22,573 nt of DNA from Paraphoma chrysanthemicola (GCA_020744225.1 JAGMWG010000032.1:1-22573); one strand, 5' to 3'. Positions 1 to 8,995 are shown, numbered from the stretch's first letter. Notes: a model not told the origin generated them from the sequence alone. Translations and numbers: made by a program.

Positions 1-368
1 CTTCTATACTCTATTTATACTAGTACTTAAAAGTAAAGCTAAATAAGAAGTACGTAATCTTCTTAAAAGCTTATAAAGGCTTAAAAGTTACTAGTATACT
101 AGTAGTATATAAGTATAGTTTAAGTTAAAAAACTCTAAAATAGAGTAAATAATTACTCTTTGTTCTAGATAGACTAGCTTAGTAAGCTAGAATTATAAGC
201 TAGTAAATAAAATTCTCTTAGATAGAGCTAGACTTATAACCTATTAAGAAGAAGTAAAAGTTACTAATAACTAGTAATATACTAGCTAAAAGAGAATATA
301 AAGAGTATATTATATAATAAGTAATAGAAGATAAGAGTAAGTATATAAAAGAGTAAATAGTAGATAGT
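1..368 (+). mobile_element. Left remnant of a Ty1/Copia element, interrupted by element B
   Basis: This stretch is AT-rich, has no usable reading frame and carries no motif I can name by itself. Its identity comes from context. The bases ending in atagt at 364-368 continue directly, once element B is removed, into 14270 onward, which leads into a copia reverse transcriptase. The joined stretch also matches, in reverse complement, an uninterrupted copy around 17135-17385. It would therefore lie between the integrase and RT domains of the copia polyprotein. From about 130 to 368 the match to the inverted copy is clear; from 1 to about 130 it is weak. The 5' part of the copia element lies beyond the left edge. 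Confidence 0.55.
364..368. repeat. Target-site duplication of element B, left copy
   Basis: The 5 bases atagt directly precede the left LTR of element B, and the same 5 bases follow the right LTR at 14265-14269. Ty3/Gypsy integrases typically make 5-bp duplications. The inverted copia copy at 17135-17139 has a single copy of the site (as actat on the + strand), which confirms the empty target. Confidence 0.9.
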
Positions 369-761
369 TATTAAGATAGTAGCTTATAGAGACTAGAGTA
401 GGCTAGTTAATATATAAGAGAGCTCTAGAGTTTATTTAAAGAGAACGAGCGTAGAGCAGGATAGTAGGCTTAAGTAGTCTAGAGTAGATTGTCTATCTTA
501 GAATATTAAGTTAAATATAATAAGAAATAGGCTCTTATTACAGTTATCTATATACTAGTTAGGTCTTAAGTATATTAGAGGTCTTATATAGTCTTATAAA
601 CTTATTTAGTAAGACTAGCTAAGACTTATAAGACTTATAAGACTAGTTATATAACTTTACTTAGTTCTTCTATTATGCTAAGACTAGGTGTTAGCAGAGT
701 CTCTTAGTGTTCCTGTAGTTTATAAGGTACTCGTGCCTCTTGTTAGTTATAGATCGTAATA
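369..761 (-). repeat. 3' LTR of element B
   Basis: This 393-bp repeat aligns end to end, without obvious indels, with 13872-14264. On the minus strand it begins TATTACG (TG changed to TA, a RIP-type transition) after a purine tract and ends near the copia target. It keeps a TATA motif (minus strand, 548-556) and a 21-nt hairpin at 519-539 whose arms are AATAAG and CTTATT. The TATA-to-hairpin spacing equals that in the LTR of element A. A short tandem repeat built on gacttataa lies around 620-645. Confidence 0.92.
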
Positions 762-778
762 CTATCTCTCTCTTCTCT
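762..778 (-). other. Polypurine tract of element B
   Basis: On the minus strand this is an uninterrupted run of G and A, followed by TAG and then the first bases of the 3' LTR. It is the expected primer for plus-strand DNA synthesis in LTR retrotransposons. Element A has an equivalent tract ending in the same GATAG just before its 3' LTR. Confidence 0.8.
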
Positions 779-855
779 GTTCTTATACTCTTATAAGTAA
801 CCTAACGCCTTCTTACGTAAAATAGTTCTAAATAAACTATAGTAATAAAATAAAT

Positions 856-1362
856 TGTAAAGAAGTGTATATAATAGTTACTTATTAGCGTTGTACAAAG
901 TATAAGCTTAGGTATAGACTCTTATTACTAAGTATAAAGTGTAGAAATTATAAGGCTGTAAGCACGTTATTATACGTTCCTGTAAATATATTAGTTCCTA
1001 ACTTCTTAAAGATAGAATTAGAAATACAAAAGTTAGAGATATAGCTAGCAGAAGCTAAGACTGCAGTAGAGCAGAATAAAGTAGAGGCTAAGGTAGTCTA
1101 GCTTCGTATAAAGACAGCACAGTTAAAAGCGAAGCGCCTTTATTATTAATACAAATTTCTAAAGTAGAAGAAGAAGAATTTATTTAATAAGAGCTTACTT
1201 AATGTTAAGAATATTAAGACGTTAGAAGCTCTAAATCGTCTTAACTAGAAGGTTACTGCAACGAATTCTAAGACTTCTGTATTAGCCTATACTATTAATT
1301 AGAGTCTGTTCTTTAAGTCTTCTAAGGCTATTACGTTAAATAGTGCAGAGCTGTTGTTATAA
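856..1362 (+). pseudogene. Opposite-strand gene of element B: Cys-pair plus coiled-coil protein (RIPped)
   Basis: This frame runs antisense to the B retrotransposon genes, between its chromodomain and polypurine tract. It reads about 168 codons with a handful of stops, mostly TAG/TAA where Gln or Trp is likely. Near the N-terminus are cysteine pairs, some now Tyr (RCTKYKLRYR then KCRNYK), which suggests an original CxxC-type zinc site. After these comes a strongly charged heptad-like segment (ELEIQKLEI, LAEAKTAVEQNKVEAKVV, IKTAQLKAKR) typical of a coiled coil, then a Ser/Thr-rich tail ending at TAA 1360-1362. The start is not visible. The layout matches the better-preserved gene in element A at 8296-8898, and both end two bases from the pol stop. 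I cannot assign a function; nucleic-acid or protein binding is a guess from the Cys pairs and coiled coil. Confidence 0.6.
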
Positions 1363-1364
1363 GG

Positions 1365-2326
1365 TTAGTAGCTAGAATTCTATTTTATTCTTTTCTAGTA
1401 TTCTTTAATACGCTGTCTGCAGTTTTAGAGGTTGTTTTCTAGTTTTTAAGTATTTTTAGAGTTGTTGTATTCTAACTATTTAACTAGGTATTCTTGTAGC
1501 TTAATTTGCTTAGTATCTTAGTAGTCTAGGACTTTCTTAACTTTAAATTCATTTTCTTCTTCTATTTTATAATAGAAGGTTTTCTGTAGTAGTATTTTAG
1601 GTTCTACTAGTTCTAATAGTTTAACGTAGAATCTAGAGTAGATTTTAGTATCTTTTAGTAGATCTAATATATATATAATAGGTCTATTCTTCTTATAAAT
1701 TAAAAACAGTCTAACTTTAATATAGTTTAGTTCTTTACTTAGTTATGTTGTTTATAAGTTCTTTATAAGTAAGTATACTTTATTCTTCTTCTTTAGCTAA
1801 AGTGCTGTTTTTCTTTTCTTGTTTATATGTAAAATACTTTACTATTAAGCTTTCTAAATATATTTTAGTATTTTCTTATAAGTTTTCTTTATTTCTTCTA
1901 CTATTAACATAGTAGCTTTAGTGTATAGGCTAGGTAAAACTTTCTTAAAGAGATATAGGTATCTCCTGTAATTAGTAAAGAATAGTATCTTTTTAGTTAA
2001 TTCTAATATTTTATTGTTATAAGCTATTTAAGCTATAAGTAATAGTAATACCTAATTGTTTTGTTTCTTATTAGTGTAGATCTAGAGGTATATTTTTATT
2101 ATGTAGTTTGTTTTTTCTATTTAACTATCTATTTAAGAGTAGTAAGTAGTAGATAGTTTTCTTTAGATTCTAATAGCTACTATAAGTGTAGCCTAATAAT
2201 TAGATGTAAAGAGCTTATCTTAGTTACTTATTATAGTTTTTAGTATACTATAGTATTAAATAACTTAGTTATTAATAATATGTTCTAATTATACTACTAT
2301 ATAGTTTTTTCTAAATAGTATGTATT
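1365..2326 (-). pseudogene. Element B pol, 3' part: integrase C-terminal half and chromodomain
   Basis: This continues the integrase reading frame of B after removal of element A; the 7194-bp insertion is a multiple of three, so the frame is kept. Minus-strand translation gives motifs colinear with element A: EYILFR, YYSILKTIISN, DKLFTSNY and RKLST, then basic repeats, then a chromodomain around 1400-1560 (NEFKVKKVLDY, EYLVK, then a stop where Trp is expected). Chromodomains on integrase define chromoviruses and are known to steer integration to heterochromatin. The second catalytic Asp of the integrase reads Asn (IISN). Stops occur throughout. The likely ancestral end is the TAA whose complement is at 1365-1367. 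The earlier TAG, which lies where element A has TGA, is probably a RIPped TGG. Confidence 0.88.
2322..2326. repeat. Target-site duplication of element A, left copy
   Basis: The 5 bases gtatt immediately precede the 5' LTR of A and are repeated exactly at 9516-9520 after its 3' LTR. Removing 2327-9520 rejoins the integrase frame of element B. Confidence 0.95.
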
Positions 2327-2828
2327 TGTTACGGTTGCCTTAGGTAGTAGGCCGGAAGCAGCTAATTGTACTCTAATTAGATACTGACGGGTTGCTGACA
2401 AGAAGCTTATAGAAACTAACTATTGATGCTGCGCCGCAAGGCTGCAGGTTATGTGACTTAATTAGTACGCTAGACTATGTTAGGTACTAAGCAAGCTGAG
2501 CAAACTGAGCACTGAGCAGCACTGATTATACTGATTAACTAAGCACGACGTGCTTAGTTACTAGGCCTCTCCTAGTATATAGACATAAACAATAAGCTCC
2601 TATAGCTTATTGTGTTTAACTTAGTATTTAATCTACAACTAGTTACTATTCGCACTTAACTTATAGTCCTCTCTATCTGCATTAGTGTAACTCTCTGCTC
2701 TTGATTATCGTTCCCTCGATCTGTCTTATTAGCAACCCCGTCTAATTCTCTCTGACACTTCATTCTTAAGAACTAACTGTAGAACCTCAAGCACACGAAG
2801 CTCGCTTCTAACTTTAGGTCTCTTTACA
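2327..2828 (+). repeat. 5' LTR of element A
   Basis: This 502-bp terminal repeat begins TGTTACGG and ends TTTACA, with the usual TG...CA ends. It aligns without gaps with 9014-9515. I counted about 25-30 differences by eye, every one a C/T or G/A transition, so RIP rather than age explains the divergence. It contains a triplet of CTGAGCA-like repeats, a 25-bp palindrome, a TATA box and a hairpin (described separately). Confidence 0.96.
2487..2611 (+). promoter_or_regulatory. LTR promoter core of element A
   Basis: In order: CTGAGCA-type heptamers repeated around 2495-2520; a 25-bp perfect dyad at 2536-2560 (arms TAACTAAGCACG and its complement around a single A); a TATA box (TATATAG, 2576-2582); and a 21-nt inverted repeat at 2591-2611 with arms AATAAGCT and AGCTTATT. 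The TATA position predicts transcription start near the end of this hairpin. The TATA-hairpin unit recurs at the same 15-nt spacing in the LTRs of element B, which otherwise differ, so it is under constraint or very old. The dyad looks like a dimeric activator site; no factor can be named. Confidence 0.6.
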
Positions 2829-2830
2829 CT

Positions 2831-2838
2831 TTGAACAC
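2831..2838 (+). other. Candidate minus-strand primer-binding site of element A (self-priming type)
   Basis: Two bases inside the LTR lies TTGAACAC. It does not begin with the TGG expected for a tRNA 3' end. Its exact complement GTGTTCAA occurs in the LTR just after the TATA-hairpin unit (9299-9306 in the 3' LTR; RIPped to GTGTTTAA at 2612-2619), near the predicted 5' end of the RNA. This resembles self-priming known for Tf1-type chromoviruses. The match is only 8 bases, so it is suggestive. Confidence 0.5.
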
Positions 2839-2845
2839 TCTTAAG

Positions 2846-4790
2846 ATGAGTAATACAGAAATGGATACTCTAACCTCCGTCATAGCCGGCAAGGCCGCTA
2901 CTAAGAGATGAATCCCTAACAACTTCTACGGAGATTGGGCTATGCTCGAATCATGGATCATGTAATAGGATCTTTACTTCTACCTTTACGATACAATTGA
3001 CGAAGTAAACAAGGTTGCTAACGTAGTTACTACTATGAAAGGAAAGGCGCTTAATTAGGCAACCCCAAAACTCAAACGATACTTCGACAGCAGCGTACAA
3101 GACCTAGCTAACACCTGGATTATTGAAGACTACGACGAGTTCAAAGAAGCCCTTAGGAAAGCATTCTCTATTGCTAAGGAACCAACTATCGCGGAAGGCA
3201 AAATCTAACGCCTCTGACAGACTTAGTCTGTAGGAGACTACGCTAATCTATTCTAGCAATATTCTGAACACACGGAATAGAACGACAAAGCTCTTATGCG
3301 AATGTTCTGATAAGGCCTTAAGTTTGGCGTCCGCAAAGAACTTATGCGCAGCGCAGCTAATATTGCTAGCCTAGACGACCTAATTAAGGAAGCTACTAGA
3401 ATCGACAACGAGCTACTTGAATTAGAATTAGAGACTAACGCCTTTACGCGCCAACAGGGCAAGTACAAGCAATTCTATAAACCTAAGGACTACAGGCCTA
3501 AGAAGCAATTCTACTCTAAGAAGACACTAGGATACTACGGATCTAGAGAGATTAAATTAATGGACGTTAACGCTATTGAGCATGGAAAGCCTAGTAACAG
3601 TTACAAGAAACCTATGCAAGGCAAATATAAGACTAGTGTAAAGGAAACAAGAACCTGTTACAATTGTGGCAAACTAGGACATTTAGTAAAGAACTACCGA
3701 ATAAAGAATAAGGTCGTTAAAACGATTAATATAATCTAATACGATCAGAACGAGAAAACTGAGGCAGAATGGGACGTGATATCTAACTCTAACGTAGAAC
3801 TAGACTCCCCTGCCTTAGACAGCGAGGAGGAAGCTACGATCGAATTCTCTCGCATAGATCTTAGAGACGGCTACAGCCTAGAACTACTAATTGCCTGCAA
3901 TTCTACACTACACTCTGGGACGAAAGTTAAGACCACGTGGGATGACGCTACAACCCCAGCGCTAGAATTACTACTCTACTACTAGAACGTAGCAGACAAA
4001 CCTACATACACTCTACTAGAAAGCCTAACGTTAAAACGCGAAAACGCTACTTTGGCACAGCTAAGAGACGAGTACGTAACTCTTGTATGTGTATGAGAAA
4101 ACAACGAAATACACAGGCACGACTAGAAATGTAAGTAAGACACGAAACTGAAGAAGTAGTTCTTCTAACTTAACCTAGAAAGCGAGGAATTCACGGAGTT
4201 TACGACAAAAAACAGCTAATGAATCTAGAAAAGTTTCCTACAACTTCCTAACATTATAAGGGAAATAAAAGAAGAAGACGAAGAAAGAGTCTTTCTAGAC
4301 TAGTGCTACGAAGCCATGAAACAATTACTGAATTAGGCAAAAATAGCTAACGACGGCTAAGCACTACTAATATAACAAGACGAGGAATACTATACACCTT
4401 GCAGCTACGTACCTTAAGGAGACAAGGGTAAAAAGAAACACCCTTAACGTAGCAACTAACTCGAGAAAAGATTAGAAGAAGAAGACTAGGTAACTAAAGA
4501 ATGCAAAGCATACGAAGAGGCTAAGAAAGTTAATAACAACCTTAACAACGCCGTTATCACCCTAAGACTATTGTACTTTATAGACCTAAGGAACTTACTT
4601 CACGCCAACATAAGCCACACGGCTTATACACACGACTAGTGTTTAATGCACTACTCTAACAAAGAAGCGACAGGATAGTTCTTAACTAAGAAATCTAAAT
4701 GTAAGTAGTAGTAGTTTGATTGCTCTAAGAACACATGCAAATCTTACCTCTAGGATAAACGAGCGATAGACACCTTCTTAGGCAGAAACT
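2846..4790 (+). pseudogene. Element A gag with CCHC knuckle and long Cys/Trp-rich linker (RIPped)
   Basis: Gag is the structural protein that packages the retrotransposon RNA. The ATG at 2846 follows the LTR by 17 bases, and the frame stays constant to about 4790 apart from point stops. A conserved gag body (motifs NNFYGDWAMLESW, RYFDSSVQDLA, YDEFKEALRKAF) leads to basic residues and a zinc knuckle at 3656-3697, CYNCGKLGHLVKN followed by Tyr. The last Cys is lost by a TGC-to-TAC change, a RIP transition. Downstream are about 360 codons of charged, partly acidic linker, ending in a Cys/His/Trp-rich segment near 4640-4760 (CLMHYSN, FDCSKNTCKSYL). I do not recognise this domain. The pol frame takes over one base back, at about 4770-4800. 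Confidence 0.9.
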
Positions 4791-7700
4791 TATAAAAGAA
4801 ATAGACGCTCTGAATTCTAACAGTTAACAGAGAATGTCTTAACAAGATATAGCAACTATGCATAAACAGGAATTGCACTAGATACTAAAATAACAAAATT
4901 ACAAACAGGTTTAGGAGCGAGCAGTCTTTTTTAGACTTAAGTCAACATATAAGTAGGAATGCAACGACATTAACTTAGCACCCCTTAATAAGCTCTTAAT
5001 AAAGATTAAGAGAGTAAAGATAAAAGCATTAATGAATTCAGAATCTGCAGGCAACTGCATATCCCTAGACGCAGTCAAACGAGCTAGCCTCAAGACTACG
5101 GTAAAAGAAAATCTATGCTACGTCCGAGTAGCTACTAGAGGAATAATACCAGAACAGTTAGTCATTACGCACGAGACAACGACTAATATTCACATCAACG
5201 GATACTAGATAAAGGTAACTCTAGACGTTCTAAGCTTAGCTAGTAAAGACGTTATATTAGAGCTTCTCTAGTTAAAGAATGTAAACTCTAGAATAGATTA
5301 GGTAAACAACACACTATTCTTTAACGGCTATGCAGCTACGCATAGACCTTAGCCTACGTATAAGTAGAGTCTAGTAGTAGAAGAGAAGATAATAAATAAG
5401 ATTACTTTAAACAAGACGCGCTATCAGAAAAACAAAGCAGTTAGCCTAATAAACAAAATAAAACGAGCTATGCAGGTTACGAAGAAAGAAGACGTTCTTT
5501 TACTAGTTCTAAAGGTCTACTACTAATAGAGACACATATTTAAGAAACCTGCAGATTAAGCGGCGTTACTAGAATATAAACTATAAGATTACAAGATTAA
5601 TTTAGAAGAAGGTAAAGAACTACTCTTCTTACTAATATACAGACTATTAGAACTCTAACTAAAAGCAGTAAGAGAATATGTTAATAAAAACCTAGCCAAA
5701 GAATATATTCGCGAATCGGAATTACTAGCAGAATTTCCTATTCTCTTCGTACTAAAAAAAGAATAAAAGTTTACGACTATGCGTTAACTATCGCAAATTA
5801 AACGCAATAACACGAAAGAATAGGTACCTGCTACTAAACATCTTAGAACTATAAGACTAACTCTCAAAGGCTAAGATCTTTACCTCGCTAGACTTACGCA
5901 ACGGATACTACTAAGTCAGAATTAAGGAAGAAGAAGAATGGAAGACAGCGTTCTGAACAAGATATAGCTACTACGAATACTGTATTATATCATTTAGATT
6001 AACTAACGCTCCTGCAACCTTCTAGGCACTAATTAATAATGTACTAAGGAAGCACCTTAACATGTTTGTTATAGCTTACCTTGACGATATCCTTATATAC
6101 TTGGAAAATAAGGAAGACTATGAAAAGCACGTCAAGACAGTACTAGAATGCCTCGACAAACACAACCTACGCCTAAAACTGTTGAAATGCAGTTTCTATA
6201 AGGAAGAACTAGACTTCCTAGAACATATAGTAGGTATTCACGAAGTACGGATTAGCGAAGAAAAGATCTGCACTATTAAAGAATAGGCAGTACTAAGAAA
6301 CGTTAAAGACATACAATCCTTCTTAGGATTCACGAACTTTAACAGAACATTTATTAAGAACTACTTCTAAATCGCCATACTACTTACAAGACTCACAAGA
6401 AAAGAAGTAACGTAGAGATAGAGCGAATCCTAATAAAAAGCGTTTAAACAACTCAAGCAGGCATGCATTAAAGAACTAGTACTTAAAATGTTTAAACTAA
6501 ACAAACCATCCTAGTTAGAAACAGATGCCTCTGACCTAGCAATAGGCGCTACATAGATACAGCTACATAATAGAAAATGGCATCCTGTAGTATACTACTC
6601 TAAGAAATTTAGCAAAGCAGAAGAGAGATACAATGTGCACGACAAAGAACTACTTGCAATAGTAGAAGCTCTCAAATACTAGAAGATCTACTCACACAGC
6701 AGCTCTAAGCTCAAGATTTTTACAGACTATAAAAACCTACAGTACTTTACAACAACAAAAGTACTTAACAGACAACAAGTTAGATAGTTAGAATTACTAG
6801 AGGAACACAAATTCAAGATTACCTATACCCTAGGAAAGGATAACAGCAGGGCAGACGCCCTAAGCTAACGATATAACATCGCGGGTACAAAAATAATCAA
6901 GAAAGGCACTATCCTTAAGACTAATAACGATAGGTCTCTTAGTACTGCAATCAAAGTTAACAATATTATAATAATTACTATCGAAGTTCTAGAGGAACTA
7001 CAAGAAGCTATTATCTAAGATTACTACAACGACTTAATTTACGGGCACTTAGAAACATCACGCACAATAGAAATAATACAGTGCAACTACAGCTTTAAGA
7101 ACATAAAGAACAAGATAAGCGCTTACATTAAGAAGTGCGCTAACTATTAAAGAAATAAGCACAGCACGCACGCACTCTATAGAGAAATGTAAGCCCTAGA
7201 GATACCAAATAAACTCTAGACCAACATCTTGATAGACTTCATTACGGGATTACTAGAATTAAAGGACTCCGTAACCAAAGTTATATACGATACTATACTA
7301 GTAATTGTAGACAGATTTACTAAAGCAATAGAAGTAATACTCTTTAGAAGAGATTACACAGTAAAACAACTAGGCTATGTTATTAACGATAGGGTAATCC
7401 GCTACTACGGAATTCTGAAGACAATTATAAGCAACTAAGATAAGCTGTTCACATCAAATTATTAGGCTACGCTCATGAGAGCAATTGGCATCTAAAGAAA
7501 GCTATCTACGGCATACTACCCAGAAACTAATAGATAAACAGAAAGAATAAACAGAACACTTAAGGCCTACTTACGAACCTACTTAACTCTAAAACAAGAT
7601 AACTAGGTATTACTGTTACCTACAGCGCAGCTAGCGTACAATAATAAGATATTAGAGTTAACAGGAAGAACTCCGTTCTTCGCTAATTACGGAAGACACC

Positions 7701-8293
7701 TGCACCTCTTTGAAAGAACATTACTTGGTCTAAATACTAAAGCCGTACTACGAACAGCAGAAGAAATTAAGAAAACGTACGAAGAAATGCGAGACCGCAT
7801 TAAGAAGGCGCAACGCTAAAGCATCTTATATGCTAACAAAAAACGAAAAACGGCACCTCAGCTAAAAAAGAGAAATAAAGTGTACCTACTTACGAGAAAC
7901 TTACGAACTAAGTGACTAAGCAAGGGACTCAATTACGTTAAAGTTAGACTATTTTTAGTTCTTAAGAAAAATAGCCCCGTAACATATACATTAGATCTAC
8001 CCAAGAACGCAAAAGTACACCTAAGGTTCTACGTTAAACTATTAGAACTAGCTGACTCTAACATACTACTACAGCAAACCTTTTGCTATGCAACTAAAGA
8101 AGAAAACGAATTCGAAGTCAAGAAGATCCTAGACTACTAGAACACCGAGCAGATTAAACTGCGAGAATACCTAGTTAAATAGTTAGGATACGACAACACG
8201 GAGAACACTTAGGAACTAGAATACAACCTCTAAAACTATAAACAACGTATTAGAGAATACTAGAAAAAGACAAAATGAAATCCCAGCTACTAA
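4775..8293 (+). pseudogene. Element A pol: protease, RT, RNase H, integrase, chromodomain (RIPped)
   Basis: The polyprotein copies the element RNA into DNA and integrates it. Its frame is -1 relative to gag. Protease: NSESAGN at 5035-5055 stands for the usual DSGAT, so both the catalytic Asp and the Gly are lost. RT: from about 5680, with YLDD intact at 6077-6088; one extra T in the 5770-5772 run shifts the frame. RNase H: TDASDLAIG near 6520, HDKELLAIVEAL, then KDNSRADALS at 6838. Integrase: zinc region with CANY for CxxC near 7137, DFITG near 7233, second Asp changed to Asn at 7433-7435, NRxTERINRTL near 7530. Chromodomain: 8099-8272 (ENEFEVKKILDY, REYLVK, LGYDNTENT, YNL). The stop TGA 8276 aligns with TAG in element B, so both probably derive from TGG; the likely true stop is TAA 8291-8293. 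Confidence 0.94.
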
Positions 8294-8295
8294 CC

Positions 8296-8898
8296 TTACG
8301 AATCACTGCTAGCTACCAGTACGACACTACTAGCGTCCTCTAACTTCTAGAAATCTAGAGGGAACCCCTCAAAGGCCCTCTAAGTAGTAGGCGACAACTG
8401 CAAAGACAAACCAGCGGAAGGACTATTAAACGTTATAGTCTCTGTAGCCTCCTGTTCCTCTAGTTCCTGGATATTTCGCTTCTCTACGGCAATCGCATCG
8501 TTAGCGCAACGATCTAACAAATCTATTTGTTGCTGTAACTGCTCTTCTTTCGCTCACGCAACACGCAACTCCTTAAGGGCTGCCTTATACGCCTTGAAAG
8601 CAGCTTCCTGCTTATCGCGAGACTCTTGTATTTGTTTCTTTAACTTTTCCTTCTCTGCTGCTAGCCGCTTGAATTTGGATTGTGTGACCTTAACGTTGTA
8701 ACGTTAGCTGAGTCGATTGCAGACGTTGCATTTTCCTAAATAAACATAAACCTAATAAACGCGGTTTTTCGCAACACAAGTCGAATATTTCTGTACTATC
8801 TTTTTGCCAAAAACGTTAATAAAATCTGCAAGATCGTAACGTTGCAAGGTACTTTTAGCTAGAGGTTTCTTGGGTTGTGAAGTAAGCTGCTTAGGCAT
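8296..8898 (-). pseudogene. Opposite-strand gene of element A: Cys-pair plus coiled-coil protein of 200 residues
   Basis: This minus-strand frame runs from ATG (8898-8896) to TAA (8298-8296), 200 codons, with only five internal stops; at least three sit where TGG or CGA would be one transition away. It begins MPKQLTSQPKK, followed by a short conserved-looking segment (YDLADFINVFGKKIVQKYS). Then comes a Cys region (TCVAK, GKCNVCNR, with Tyr at likely former Cys positions), then VTQSKFKRLAAEKEKLKKQI and further Lys/Glu/Gln-rich heptads of about 75 residues typical of a coiled coil, then a Ser/Thr-rich acidic tail. It lies between the chromodomain and the polypurine tract, convergent with pol, the two stops two bases apart. 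The same gene survives in element B (856-1362). I recall many ascomycete hypothetical proteins of Cys-rich plus coiled-coil form, but could not compare them here. Function unknown. Confidence 0.72.
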
Positions 8899-8945
8899 AA
8901 TGGAATGAACGAAGGCTAACAGCCTCTTATAACGCGGGCACCGCT

Positions 8946-8980
8946 TAGTTATAAATCAGGCTAAGCTACGGTCACGTGAC
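8946..8980 (-). promoter_or_regulatory. Candidate promoter of the opposite-strand gene in element A
   Basis: Upstream of the minus-strand ATG are a TATA-like ATTTATAACT (complement of about 8947-8956, roughly 50 bases before the ATG) and a perfect 10-bp palindrome GTCACGTGAC at 8971-8980. Its core CACGTG is the classic E-box bound by bHLH factors. The spacing suits a fungal promoter, but no transcript evidence is available. Confidence 0.4.
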
Positions 8981-8995
8981 TTGAGAACGAGTCTT

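Noticed and set aside
2829..2850. tRNA-type primer-binding site
   Set aside because: No TGG follows the LTR, and no tRNA 3' end that I know matches; the internal complementarity fits better.
3253..3468. 71-codon open frame on the minus strand
   Set aside because: It lies entirely opposite the gag body of element A, with no motif and low-complexity Ser/Leu content; it is a shadow.
3344..3739. A separate small zinc-knuckle gene starting at ATG 3344
   Set aside because: The same frame extends back to ATG 2846 through point stops and matches gag; 3344 is an internal Met.
4765..4805. A specific slippery heptamer for the gag-pol switch
   Set aside because: No X XXY YYZ sequence is present in the gag frame in either element; naming one would be guesswork after RIP.
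4911..5093. 60-codon open frame on the minus strand
   Set aside because: It is antisense to the protease region of A, has no equivalent in B and no motif.
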